Assembly: GCA_016858145.1 (NCBI GenBank)
Contig: JAEHOE010000154.1
Coordinates: forward strand, 219,521 to 283,520
Origin: Edaphochlamys debaryana
Taxonomy: Eukaryota; Chlorophyta; Chlorophyceae; Chlamydomonadales
DNA: 64,000 nucleotides
Direction: 5' to 3'
The notes under the pieces were generated by a model. That model was not told the DNA's origin and did not search any database. It saw only the letters and a list, made by a program, of their open reading frames with translations. Below are positions 33,828 through 46,391 of this stretch, piece by piece. How positions within the stretch are numbered: the first letter of the stretch is position 1; each line of letters starts with the position of its first letter. The position numbers and the translations under genes are program-made.

Positions 33828-36800
33828 TCATTGCGCCGCACCGCCCGCGGCTTCCTCCGGCGCCCGCCACTCCATATCGTACACGACCTGCAGTACGGCA
33901 CGGCAGGGAGGGCATGTCGAGACGGCTGCAGCCGCTTCTGAAGCCAGCACGGAGCGCCATCTAGGCGCCTTCGCTCCTTCCCTCCGCACACAGCCTGAGT
34001 TCTTACCCCACGTGCCCATGTACCCATGTCGCCATCCAGGAGCCCTCCCTCCGCACACAGCCGGCGACCTACCGCCCTGGCCGTTGCCAGTTTTGGGCTA
34101 CAGTGTACGCAGCCCCCATGTGCCCATGTGCCCCCCACACGTGCCCCGCCTTACCGCCAGGTGGTCTGAGGGGAAGGAGGGCGAGGGGATGAAGGAGCCG
34201 ATCTCCGCCTCGCTGGGGATGGGCACGGCGCCCACCACCCGCAGCGCCTGCTCCTCGTACCTGCGCGGGGCAAGGGGCACGGGGACACGTGTGCGTGCGG
34301 TGCTGTACCGCAGTGGCGTGGCGCGCGAACAACCACCCGAAGCAGGGGCAGGAGGATGGGCGGGACGTGTCGATGCGCCCCATGACATGCCTTTGTGCCA
34401 GAAACAGCATGGCCCGTGCTGCGTGAGTTAAGAAAATACGGCACCTCGGGATCAGCCAGCCGCATGCGCAACACTCAGGCGGCTGGCGGAGCCCGAAGTC
34501 CCATACTTTTTTAGCTCATGCAGCCGTTCATGGGTCCAACGGCGCAGGAAAGGAGCCGACCGCTTGGGCATTCCCAACCGCCAGCCGCCAGCCGCTAGCT
34601 AGCGGGTGTGATCGTCCTGGCGGCCAACGGTCTAACAGTGTGACCCACCAGACGTAGTCCAGGAGCGCCTTGTACCCGGACGTGTAGTTGGTGTAGGGGG
34701 TCTTGAGGTCGTCAGCACTGGGGGTGTGTGGGCGAATAGAACAGCAAGAGGCGGTGAGGTGGGGAGCACGCTGAGCATGGCACCAAGGCAATGCCAACGG
34801 CCTTCGAGACACCGTGTATGCCCACGTGTCCGTTATCTGCAGGGTCAACGGCAGTGCCAAGGGGCAGCGAAAGGTTGTGGATTCGCAGCTGCCGTACGAG
34901 CCCACCTGCGCAGGGTGTACGGCAGCGTGATGTCGATGCCGGTCACCGGGATGGGCCGCGAGGGCGAGGCGGCCGCCGACTCGAACGCGTGCCCGTCAGC
35001 CGCGAACAGCGACCCCGCCGCCGCGGCCTCGGGCGAGGGGGCAGCACCAGCGCCGGCCGCTGCTCCCGAGGGCGCCGGGCCTGCCGGGTCGTTGGACGAC
35101 GTGGCAGTGGCAGTTGCGGTGCCCGTGCCGGTGCCGGTGGCTGCCTGGGCGGCTGCGCACGCGGCCGAGATCTTGGCGGTCTCTGACGCCATTGTGTCGG
35201 CGTCCTCCTCGCCCTGCGGGGTACCGGTAAGCAGCATGGAGTAGCAGGGCGGGTGCCTGGTCGAGGAGGAGACGCGCGGCGTACAGCACAGGAGGGCTGC
35301 CCTGCCCGACCTCTGCGCCCGCCTCTTCCCTCTGTACCCCTCCACCCCCCTCCCACCCACCCTCCCTTCCACCCACCCCCCCACCCACCATGCCCCACTT
35401 GAACGCCGCCCCCATGACCCAGTCCCAGTAGTCGGCCGGCAGCCGCCCCCTGCGCAGGAGCTCCACCACACCTGCGGAGGGGGGAGGCGGTGGCGGGGAG
35501 GGCAGAGGCGGGGGGTGAAGGCGGGAGTTGTGGGTGCAGGCGGAGAGGGGGATGCGGGCGAAGGAGGAGGATTGAGTTGCATGCGACGATGGGACGCAGG
35601 GTGCGCACCCGAGGCCGGCCGCCACCCGCCCTCAGTCCCGCTTCTCGCCCCCAACCAGCTCCAGCCCAACCCCACGCCCGCAATTAGCCCCGATACTCCC
35701 CTCCCCCCACACACCCGGGATGCCGTCGTTGAGGTCTGAGTTGAGGTCCCCCACAAACAGCACACAGGGGCGACCCAGCGGCCCCGGCCCCGCGGCCGCG
35801 AGGGGCCCCGCCACGGCCGGGTCGGCGCTGGCGGCGCAGCGCTCCAGGAAGGCGGCCGCCTCCTCCAGAATGGCTGGGAGATAATGAGGGGTGGGGTGGG
35901 GGATGGGCGCCGAGTAGGTAGGAAGGGAGAGGGAGATGAAGGTGACAAGGGCGTCGGTGTGGGTGTGGGGAAGGGAATAGGCTTTGGGTGTCAAGGTGGG
36001 GGAGGCGACGGGCGGGCTGCTGCCGGGGTTCAGGCAACGCTGTGTGCAGGAGCAGGGTCCCTTACCGGCGGTGTGCACGTTCCGGATGTGGGGGGCGTAG
36101 GGGTGGAAGAAGAGGTGCGTGTTCACCACCAGCAGGCAGCCCTCTGCAGCGGGTGGATGGGTGGGCGGGAGGGCGGGTGAGTGGCGGTACAGCGAGCACA
36201 CCAAAGGTCACATCCCCCACTGCTGCAAGCCCCACAGGTGCGGCACCCATCGACACCCTCAGCCCCCAAGCTGGCGTCACCCCGTCCCCCAATCTCCCTC
36301 TCCCTCTCTCGGCCCTCAACCTCCTCAACCTCTCCGTAGCCACGCACCTCCCGGCGCCGGGTTCTTGGGCGCCAGCAGAGTGGCCTGCGCAATGGTGGTC
36401 ACCTGCTGCAGCGCCCGCTCCAGCTCGGGAGAGGCGTCCAGCAGGGGCGCGAACTGGGCGTGGAGCGCGGGCAGCACGCTCCTGATCCCGCTGGATGCAG
36501 GCCCAGATCCAGATCCAGATGCGGATGCGGATGCGTCGGGTGCGGGTGCGGAGGCGGGCTGGCGCAGGAATGCGTCCCGCAGGCGCATGTCGTGGTGCGC
36601 GAGGGCCGTGTAGCGGTCGGAGCGCCAGAACGTGGCGCTGCCCTCCTTGACTCGGCCCATCTTGTTGGTGTAGTGGCCCGAATAGCCTGGAGGAGTTTGG
36701 GGGTGTGTTGGAGTTAATAGGGGCGAGAATCAGGACCTCTTTGCTGTCGCCAGTAGGGTTTGGGGTGGTGCGGGTGACTGGTTTTACCCAAGCATGGTGG

Positions 36801-39800
36801 ATTGGTGGGAGTGACAATGCAAGGGGAATCCGCAGGCAGGAGAAGGAGGATGGGGGCATAGGGACCGTGTGCACACTCGGCCCCAAGCCCACCCCACCCC
36901 CTCCCCCTCCCCAGCCCACCCTGCAGTCCCATGTGCAGGGTGAGGAAGTCGCTGAAGGCGCGTTCGTCCACCTCCTGCAGGCACACCACATCGGCGTGGT
37001 ACCCTGGTGGCGTTTGGAGGGGAAGGCGGGGCGGGGGGCGGGGTTTGCCAGGGTCTGCCCGCCTGGGGCAGGCAGCGGACGCGCACGGCACGTACGCCTC
37101 GCCCTCGGCACTCAGGCACCAGCCTCGCCCCCGCCCTCAACAGCGGCAGCCCTCCTCCACCCCGCCTCCGCCCTACCCTACACCTCCCCGCCCCCGCACA
37201 CGCGGGCACCACGTCCACACCCCACCCACCCAGCAGCTCCCGAAGCACCAGCGCCCGGCGGTAGGTGGGTTCCAGGTTGGCGGGGGGGCAGTAGTTGAAG
37301 AGCACGTTGCGGGCGTAGTCGCTACCCGCGTACTGGTCCTGGGGGGGAGCGGGGAGGAGAGGGGGGCAGAGAGTCAGAAAGCCCTGTGCCTCCGGCGGGG
37401 TGTGGCGTGTGCACAGAGAGAGAATACCGGTAACGCCAAAGCCACGAGCCCGGGAGAGAGTCGGGCAAGCCCCATGTGAAGCGCAGCTGGTGCCGTACCG
37501 CGAGGATGTTGTACGACATGATCCGGAACTGCCGCGGCGCCGCGAGGGGCCCGGGCGTGTGGCTGCAGCGGACCGATGCGGAGCATCGCTCGGGGCCGTG
37601 CTGCACGGGGCCTGGGGGCCGCGGGTCGTGGAGAAGGGGGGGAGGCGGAGAGGACGAGGGGGGTAAAAGCGGAAAGTGTCGGTGCAGGGTCGTCTGAGAG
37701 CTGGGCACTGGCAATGCACCGAGGTCCCCCGGACTCCCCGCTCAACTGCGTCACCCCATACCCGCCCCACCCACCCCAGCAATGCCCACCCCTCACACAC
37801 AGCATTTCCCCTGCCTCCACCTCTTCAGGCCGGCCCCGCACCCAAGGCCCCCGCCCCCCCACGTACCCGTCACCCCTGCCACCGCCTCGCCCGCCCACAG
37901 CTCCCGCGAGCCCTCGCCGCCCTCGCCCCCGCGCGCGCGCCACGCTCCCGGCACGCACTCCACGCGCAGCACGCTGCCCTCGTCGGCGGCGCACGGCGTG
38001 TAGTACTGTGTCGTACAGCCCAGGTCGTACCACTCCGTACTGCCGGGCCGCTGGGCCGACCAGCGCCAGGCGCACGCGTCTGGGTCGGCGAACGACAGCT
38101 GTTGGGGAAGCGGTGAGCGGGTTTGAGCAAAGGTCAGTCGGCCCCCCAGCATATGCATTAGACCTCAAAGCAACACAAGGGGTGAGGTGCCAAGAGCGCA
38201 ACGCGGTACAAAGGGACGCTTGGTGACCTTGCATCATGGGCACCCAGGAGGGAGGGACTCCCAGGTTACAGCAGTGGCCTCCTAGTTGCTCCCGCGCTGC
38301 GCCAGAGCTGACCCAGGTCGATGCCCGTGATCGATGCCCCAGGCCCCTCTCCCCCTCCGCCCACCTGCACTGCGGCGGCGGTGGGGTACCCCACCATAGC
38401 CAGTCGATCGATGGAGAGCTGCCCGGGGGGGGGGGAGGACGGGGTGCAGGGTTGGTCGGGGTGAGTGACCACGTGCGCCTCAACCCAGGTACGCCTTCCC
38501 TCCCTCCTGCACCCGCTTCCCACCACCCCAAGGGGTCCCCGCCGCAGCGGCCGTTCTCCCGGCTCACGCTATCCTTCCCCTCCTTGCCCCCCATCCCACC
38601 CCCCAATGCTCTGGAAATCCCCCCCACCCCCAACCCCACCCCCCCACCCGGTCCACGGTGGGCGGGTTGACCTCCACCAGGAAGCGCTCCCCCGCCACCT
38701 CCAGCAGCGCGGCGGCCGGCCAGGCGCTGCCGTTGGGGAGCGAGCGGTCCAGCGGGCTGGGGAGAGGGGCGTGGGGGCGGGAGGGGCGGGGTGGGCGGGG
38801 GAGCCAAGGGGGAGGAGCAGAGTCCATGGGTTGCTGCCGTCCAGACATGACTCTCAGTAAGTGCGGGAAGGGAGCCAAGGCAGGCTAGCCTAGCGGAGGG
38901 AAGCCGAGCAAGGCATCTAGCAGCAGGCAGCCAGCAGCAGAAGCGAGCCGGTCAGCCCAGCCCCATGCCCCTGCGCTTCTCACTGCGTCTCGCCGTCACC
39001 TTGCCCACACCCACCCCGCCCGCGGCCTGCCCACCACCCCCATTTCCCCCCCCCCCCCCCGGCCCCGCCCAACCCCCCCTCCCGCCCCCACCTCCGCCCC
39101 CTCCCGCCCCCACCTCCGCCCCTCCACGTCTCCGTACAGCACCGCCAGGGGGGCCCCCGGTTCGTCCGTGGAGGTGTCAGCGCCGCTCACACTGCCGCCC
39201 GCCGCCCCGCCCTTCTTGCGCTTCTCCTTCTCTGGTGGCGGTGGCGGTGGGGGCGGCGATGAGGACACGGGGCAAGACGGACGGTTGGCAAGTAGGCAGG
39301 GGGGATTGGGGGTTCGAGGGCGGCCCATGCGCTGGTGCCAGCCGCTTGGGTGGGGCCAAGGGCGAGCCCTGCCGGGGGCCTGCCTGCCGGGAGGGACATG
39401 CGGAGGACCACCACCAGGTGATGCAGCGACAGCCCCAGCCGCCGCGCGGGCAGGCGCCTCCTCTCCCATCCCTCCTCTCCCCTCTCCCATCCACCCCCCA
39501 CCCCGCCCCACACGCGGCCTCACTGGCGGGCTTGACGGTGAGGTTCTTGCTCAGTCGGGCCAGCGCCTTATCCAGCGGCTCATCCAGGGGCCTGGCGGGA
39601 GCGGCGTGAGAGGGCGTGTCTGCATCATTCCGCCGCCAGACCACTCCCCTGCAGCGCTCACAGCACCCCACCCCTTCGCTCCACCCCTACTTGCCAGCCA
39701 ATCCCTACCCCACCCCCCAACCCCAGACCACCAGCCCTGAGCCCGCAGCTCGCCGCCCTCCGCAGGCAGCGCCGAATCCGCTTGCAGCCTACCCCCCTCA

Positions 39801-40722
39801 TCCCTCGCCACCCCAAACCTCGCCGCCCCGCCTCCCGCCCTCGTCTCCTGCCTGTTGAGGTTGCTGGTCTTGGCGCCCAGCGTAACGCTCACAACCAGCG
39901 TGTCGGACCCCGGGGGCAACCGCACGTAGGCCTGCGGGATGGCGTGGTTGGGGTGTGGGGATGCTTGGATACCGTGGTGCCGAGTGCAGGGGTGCTGCGG
40001 TGCTGGGCCATGGGGTTGAGGTAGGGGGGCTTGAGTTGGGTGCGGCAAGGCGGCGAATGGGAAGGGTGGGCGAGCTGTGTTGGAGCTGCGAATGGATGGC
40101 AGACCGCCCCTTGCTTCGTGTGCGGAGGGGCATTGCTTGAGGGCCAAGTGCTCACTCCGCGCCCCTGACGCCGGGAGTTGCTTGCAGCTGTGGCAGGAGG
40201 AGGGGCTGCACCGGGTGGCGCTTTGGGGCAGCCCGGAGTTGCTTTGTGGTTGTGGCAGGAGGAGGGCCCTCGCCGGTTGTGCCTAGTGCCCGCAGCGCCA
40301 TGCAGCGCAGTGCGTGGTGGGATGACCGGCATGCGCACGTCGCCGTGCACGTGCATGCTGTGAAGTCCCTGGTGCGCGCATGTGCGGCCTGGGGTTTCGA
40401 GCTGGCGGGGGCGGGCTCGCCCTTGGAGCGTCCACCCCTGACTGACGCAGAAAGCCCTGTCTCCTCCCTATCTCCTCCCCCTCTCCCCCTTGCCTCGCCT
40501 CCATCGGCGCCCCATGCATGGTCTGGCTGGGCCCACCTTGGCTGGCGGTGCGGCAGCCACCGCCCCGGCAGCTGGGGCTGCTGCCATGGCCGCGGCGCCC
40601 TCCTGCACCGCGCTCATGGCCCGGCACAGCGCCTGCCGACAGCCAGGCGCCCCTCGCGGAATGCACGTGGAGCCGAGCACAGCTCTGAGCGCACCACGCC
40701 GGCAATGCACCAGGGCACGCAT
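33828..40722 (-). CDS. PDE12-like 2',5'-phosphodiesterase / deadenylase (EEP fold)
   Basis: Eighteen minus-strand exons, in coding order: 40722-40537, 39931-39852, 39591-39524, 39231-39114, 38756-38648, 38418-38365, 38098-37867, 37611-37499, 37338-37230, 37003-36920, 36686-36348, 36143-36066, 35873-35715, 35471-35389, 35213-34906, 34717-34649, 34260-34155, 33887-33828 (784 aa). All phases agree. Catalytic motifs of the endonuclease/exonuclease/phosphatase fold are present in order: FRIMSYNILADQYA, VVCLQEVDERAF, NTHLFFHP, FVGDLNSDLNDGI and PSDHLA. Two pieces upstream, NPPTVDRLSIDRLAMVGYP and TPCAADEGSVLRVECVPG, match the N-terminal region specific to PDE12. PDE12 removes 2',5'-linked oligoadenylate and mitochondrial poly(A). 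The first ~50 residues are Arg/Ala-rich with no acidic residues before an internal MSAVQEG, which suggests an organelle transit peptide. The exon 2 donor is ambiguous: GC at 39851-39850, or GT giving exon end 39819. Confidence 0.93.
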
Positions 40723-41141
40723 GCAATCGGCCGGTTGGCCGAGGTACAGAGCTTACGCAGATAGCACGGGTAATTGGGCGTACGGGGTTGAGTCTGACGG
40801 GTTGCTTGCGGGGGCTACAGCTCTGCAAGTGCCTTAGTGCCAATCCATCCACTGGCCGGCCAGCGGAGAACGTTCGCTCCCCCTCGCTACAGCGTATAGA
40901 ATGAGCTAGGGTCTTTCTACTCGGTGCTGGTTGGGCGGGCCATAAGCGGTGACCGGAAATGGGATCGATGAGCAGCATTGCGCGGGAGCGACCGGTGTCC
41001 AAAAGCCCTCGAGCGCGCGCTGTTCTGCACTTAGGGACTGGGTCACAGACCCTCTACCCATCACGCCACTCGCACTTGCCTCTGCCTCACGTCGCGACCC
41101 TTGAAGTAGAAAGCCCGCGCATACTCGATCAGACGCGCACC
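40723..41141. promoter_or_regulatory. Shared 419 bp divergent promoter region (PDE12-like / SMT1)
   Basis: The two start codons face away from each other across only 419 bp, so both promoters and 5' UTRs must lie here, or transcripts overlap. No canonical TATA box is obvious. An AT-richer word, GCGTATAGAATGAG, lies near 40890. Confidence 0.6.
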
Positions 41142-43751
41142 ATGGCCGTCGCTGCCGTTTCCAGCGCCTATGAGCGCCTGGTGGCTGAGTTCGATAAGCT
41201 CAACACCAACCAGAAGGGCGCGGTGGCCGTCGCCGGCGGCCTGGCTTCCATCTACCTCATCCGCAAGGTCCTCGCGCCTGCCGACAGCAACAAGCCGACG
41301 ACGCTGCAGCTGACCGGCGGCTCGATTGACTCGGCTAAGGTCAAGTCCGAGTTCGACGCGTACGCTGATAGCTATGGCAAGGGCGCGGGTGAGGGCATCG
41401 TCGACCGTTCGAAGACCGTCCAGCTGGTCGACGTCTTCTACAGCCTGGTCACCGACATCTACGAGTGGGGCTGGGGCCAGTCCTTCCACTTCAGCCCCAA
41501 GCTGCCGCACAAGGACCTTCGCGCGTCCGAGGCCGCCCATGAGGCGCGGATTGCCGCGCTTCTGCGGCTGCGCCCGGGGATGAAGGCCCTGGACTGCGGC
41601 TGCGGCGTTGGTGGCCCTATGCGTACCGTGGCTGCCGTTAGCGGTGCCCACGTTACGGGTATCACGATCAACCAGTACCAGGTGGACCGCGCCACCCACC
41701 ATAACGCCAAGGTGAGCGACGCGGGAAAGCCGACCTAACGCCCGCGCCTTCTTTCCGCTCGCTTGCAAGTGCGCTGGCTAACCAAAGCCCTCGCCTACCT
41801 CCTCGCCAAGCAGCAAGGGCTCGCCCCGCTCACGGATGTCGTCCGCGGCGACTTCCTCAACATGCCCTTCAAGGACAACACTTTCGACGGCGCCTACGCC
41901 ATCGAGGCCACCTGCCACGCCCCCAAGGTAACTATCTTCGCGCGCGTCCCGTCGCGTTGACCGCGCCCCACCTTCCCGGTGCCCCCACGCCACCCTGGCA
42001 TGGCACCCTGCAACACCCCCCCTTCCTCCACCTGCCGGTCAACGCGCCCTGACCGCCGCGTGCCCCTTCCCAACCCCGCCCTTCCCCTGCTTTTCAGCTG
42101 GAGCTCGTGTATGGCGAGATCTTCCGCGTGCTCAAGTCGGGCTCGTACTTCGCCTCGTACGAGTGGGTGTCGACCAGCAAGTTCGACTCCAGCAACAAAG
42201 AGCACGTCAAGATCATTGACGAGATCAACTTCGGCAACGGCCTGCCGGTGGGTCGCTCCGCTTACGTAGCTTCGGTGCACAAGCAACCTGTTGCTGGAGC
42301 GGGGTGCTGCCGGTAGTCGACTGTACCGCCCCGTCCTGACCGTACCGCCGTTGTACTTGTACCGCCGTGTTCACCCTCCCCGAGAGCATCCCTGACGCGG
42401 CCTCTCCCAATCTTATCGTCCCGCGTTTCCGTTCTTGTCGGCCCGCAGGAGATGCGCACGTGGAAGGAGGCCGAGGACGCCGGCAAGAAGTGCGGCTTCG
42501 AGCTGGTGATGTCGCTGGACCTGGCCACTGCCTCGGTGGTCTGCGGGCCATGGTGGGTGACCCGATAGCACGCTGGGGTGGGGTGGGGTGGGGTGGGGTG
42601 TATCGGGGCGGGTGTATTGGGATACGGGGCTCTCCACGGCAGGTACGGTTCGTGGAGCGGACGGGAGAGGGTGTGCGGCCGGTTGTGTTCTGGAGCCGTC
42701 AGTATGGGTGGGTGACGGGTGTGAGGCCGGACTGGGATGGCACGGTACGGGGCGTGTGGGCCAGCTTAGCGCGTGGCGTGGCGTAGCGTAGCACGCGTGG
42801 CGAAGCATGGATGCATGCCCCTCGCACCGCTAATGCTAGCCGCCAGGCTGCTAGTACTAGTGGTTGCCAGGGGCCCACTCCCCACTTGCACTCGCGCTGA
42901 CGCTGCGCTACGTACCTCAGAGCCCACCAGGGCTAAATGTGTCCCTGCACCCGCCGCCCGGCACACTCGACGCAACTCATTCACTCCAGGGACGATGCAA
43001 GCTCGTCCGGCGCTGCTGGACAGAGCGGTCGACCCGACGCCTGGTGGGCACTCACGCGACTAGCCCCGTGCGCTCCTCCTCCTCCCTACCCCCAGTGCAT
43101 TGCACTCGACTCATAGCGCCCCCACACCTCGACAGCCCACCCACGTGTGCCGCTATGGTTTCGTGTCGTTTCGTGTCGTGGTGGTGTGTCGTGGTTGCTG
43201 TCAGTTGGTCTTCTGGGCACCGCTTGCCACCACCCCACCGTCTGATCACTCCCCTTCCCTGTGCCGTACTGCCGTACGATGTGTGCAGGTACGAGCGCCT
43301 GCGCATGGGCAAGTACACGCACGCCATCAACCACGCCATGGTCTCGACCGTGGACGCCATCGGTCTGGCGCCCAAGGTGTGACACGGGTTCCGGGGTGCT
43401 TAGGGACGGTCTACGCACCTGCGGGGCTCGTGGTATGCTCTTGGCCCAAGCCTGACTTGTCGGCTGGCGTGGGTGCTTCGGGCGGCGGGTGACGGCCCTC
43501 GTATGATGTGGCCTAGCCGGGGTTGCGTTACGGACCACGCGGGGCGGCCGGCGGATGAGACCCGCATCTAGCTTAGCGGTGTGCCTCAGCTGGCTCACGT
43601 CATCCCTCTCGTCTCACCTCTGTGCCATCCTTACACGCAGGGCCTCAAGGACGTGCACCACATGCTGGTGGAGGTGGCCAAGTCGCTCATTGCGGGCGGC
43701 GAGACCGGCGTCTTCACGCCCATGCACCTGCTGCTGTTCCGCAAGCCCTAA
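41142..43751 (+). CDS. SMT1: Sterol C-24 methyltransferase
   Basis: Six exons: 41142-41711, 41811-41927, 42098-42247, 42449-42552, 43289-43376, 43641-43751 (379 aa, the usual SMT length). The enzyme transfers a methyl group from S-adenosylmethionine to C-24 of cycloartenol-type sterols, the first committed step toward the ergosterol-like sterols of green algae. Visible motifs are an N-terminal hydrophobic stretch at about residues 26-45 (likely ER membrane association), the sterol-binding YEWGWGQSFHFSP, the SAM-binding LDCGCGVGGPMR near residue 150, and YAIEATCHAP with the following YGEIFRVLKSGSYF. The start has a strong context (CACCATGGCC). The acceptor of exon 2 is placed at AAG|CAG (41810/41811) because this keeps phase and the family's spacing between the NAK and MPF motifs; nearby AGs would break it. 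Confidence 0.97.
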
Positions 43752-44417
43752 GCAGCGGACTCGCGAGGGGGCCACTAAAGCTCGAGAGCGGACCGCCCCG
43801 GCCAGGATGCGCTTGCCTCTTTGCGGCGCCTGCCTGGTTGCGGCGCGGTGAGCGAACAGCGCAATAAGGAGCTGTAGCGGTACGTCGGATTAGTGGAGGA
43901 GGCGGAGTGAGCAGCGGACTAGCAGTGGACTGCTGTCAGTCGTCGTGGGGCCTCGGTGGCTTGAGGGAGCGGAGAGATGCCCCGGGCCAGGGCGTGTCTG
44001 GTGCGAAAGCGTGTATGCGGACTGAGGTGATGGAAACGATGTTGCAAACGGGGGGACGGTGAGGGACGGGCACCGATGCTGGCTTGCGAGAACCGCATTA
44101 GGAGAGTCTGTTGAGTGTGCGTTTGGCTGATACGTGGGCAGAGTGGTCTGCCCAAGAATGACATATAACGACTACGCCATAGCGGATAGGGGCGGTTGTG
44201 CTGCCCAGTTGCTGGCAGCGTTGTGGAGGGTGCGGGCACCGTTTGCCGTGCGGGCTTCACCCGAGGAGGATTCTGTTTTGCCCCGGTATCTTCAGCCGCT
44301 CATTTTCTCGCGACCACGGCGCGGGCAGGAACCTGGCTGGTTTTGCCTTTTGATTTTGGGCAACCAGGATTCGGCCATCGCCGGATGGAATGCTTGTGCC
44401 CCCCAGGGGCGTGACCA

Positions 44418-44680
44418 GGTGTAAGGCCTGCGAAGTAGCTTGAGTCTTGACCCACCTCCCTGCCTCTTGGGGCCACATCCGCCTTTGCCCCAATCAAAGC
44501 AGGAGTCGCCCCAGGGCAACGACCTTAGCCTGACCGAACACTCCTGTCCCTTCAGGGGTGTCTGAAGGTGTAAGGTAAAATAGCTCTTGAGTCTTAACCC
44601 AACTACTTTCCTCTGGAGGTCCCACCCGCCTCTGCCGCAGACAGGGCAGGAGCTGCGGCAGGGCAACGTCTACAGTCTGA
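44418..44680 (+). repeat. Diverged tandem duplication, period about 149 bp, two copies
   Basis: The segment beginning GGTGTAAGG at 44418 recurs at 44567. Shared words in the same order are TAGCT, GAGTCTT.ACCCA, CCTCT.G.GG, CCGCCT.TGCC and CAGGGCAACG. The copies are clearly diverged. Both carry a TGTAA (44420-44424 and 44569-44573), so both could act as polyadenylation signals for SMT1. Confidence 0.75.
44420..44424 (+). terminator. Putative polyadenylation signal TGTAA for SMT1
   Basis: First TGTAA after the SMT1 stop, at about 670 bp. A second TGTAA occurs at 44569-44573 in the duplicated segment. The assignment is inferred from the Chlamydomonas consensus. Confidence 0.45.
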
Positions 44681-46391
44681 GCAGCAGCAGAGGGAGCAGG
44701 GGCTCGAGGGTACCGTAGTTGCACTTGCCGGCCTCCATGGTCCATCGTTCAAGGCTAAGGTCTGCCGCCTCATAGCCAGACCACCTCAGACTCTACATGT
44801 GACCGCAGACTCTAATTCCCTCTCACTTCTTTCACTCACAAAACGGACCAGTCACGATGGTCGAGCGGGATAGCGAGGATGGTGGGTTGAGCTGCGCGCG
44901 GTACTGCGCTGGGCCATGAAGTGGTGGGCTGGGAGTCTTGGGCTTTCGGCGGGGGAAGGGGGGATCAGTAGGTTTGCTTGTCATTGTCGCCACAATGCCA
45001 CCGCTTCACATCCGTCCGTAACCTACCCTTCTACTTGCGCAATGCAACACACAGACGTGCTACAACTGCGGGCATCTGGACATACCCTTTTCCTGTTCGG
45101 TTGGCCTGTTTTTCTGGTGCCTGGGCTGTGCATGCCTGACGGTGGCTGAACTACGATCTTGCTGCACGGGCCCCTGTTGTCAGGGTTCCCCGCGCCTCTG
45201 CATCCCCTTGCCTCGGTGTGCAACCGAATGTACAAAAAGAATGGTGCTGAGGAACGGAAGACTGCAACAGTTGCTCCACCAGGAGGGGGGGTCGGTCCTC
45301 CTCAGACATACATCATGCCTCATCTGAACAGAGCTTGCCGTGAGGATCCCAAGTCCGCTCTTAGAAATACATTCGGAGGTTTAATTGCAAAGTTATGGGG
45401 GCCCAAAGTTCTCGGTCGGTCGTCGGTCGGGGGGGGTCGGGGCACTTTGGGAGGCTGTGTGGCGGAACTTTGTCACCGCGGCGTAGAGCAGCGCCCAGCA
45501 TCATCCCACACGCCCTGAGCATGCAGCAAGGCACGACCTTATGCTGGCAAGTCACTGGTACCTTTCCAGCGGTGTTAGGGGTCGGGACCGGTGGGACATC
45601 GTCGGCATGCCGGGCCCCGGGCACACAAGGGGCCACCCAGGTGTTCCCGGAAGCCTGCCTTCCACTCCCGCGCCTCAGACCGCACAATACTTGCAATGCA
45701 CAGCCCTGATACCGCCCCTTTGTTGCTGAGCCGTTGGTCAATTGATGGGTCGGGGTCCGTGGCATGGGCGACGGTACCCGACCAACGTGGGCCACCGGGA
45801 GTGGTGTGCGCGCCCATGGATCGAGCACACGGCCAGCAGTCCAGCGAAACGCGAAAGGCATAGAATGGAGTACGTACAGGCCATGTACGGCAGTTTCGTA
45901 AACTGTACGGGTCGGTCGGTCGTCGGTCCCGAAGGGACGGGGAACTTTGGGGCGTGATATCGGGCAGCTTTGTTTGTACCCCCCCCCTGGCTCCACAACC
46001 TGGGTAGGTTGGGGTAAGTGGGTGGGATGAGGACGGTCGTTTGGGACTCAGCGGTGGTGTGCGGAGGGCCGCTTGGGTGGACACCAGCTACCCCGCAATC
46101 CAACCCCAACTCCCACGTCGGGGCTTCTTTCCAGGATCAGGCCTGTATAACTTGCATTCAGCGATGCCCGCGATCCCCTCGGGCACCTCCCCAGTCCTCA
46201 CCCCTCTCGGAGCGTGTGGGTTGGGTCAACATCTGTCAACATCTGTCTCTCCCGCGCATACCTAGTGCCCTAACTCCCGCCCTAACTCCTCATGCATACC
46301 CCGGTCCCCCAATTGCCACGCCTAGAATTATCTGCGCAGCCCTGCCCTGCGACGCCCTGCCAGGCCTGTCACGCAGCGTAGGCACCGTATT

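Noticed and set aside
34845..35948. 367-codon minus-strand continuous frame within the PDE12-like gene
   Set aside because: Only its parts matching exons carry family motifs. It reads through introns in which donors and acceptors are clear.
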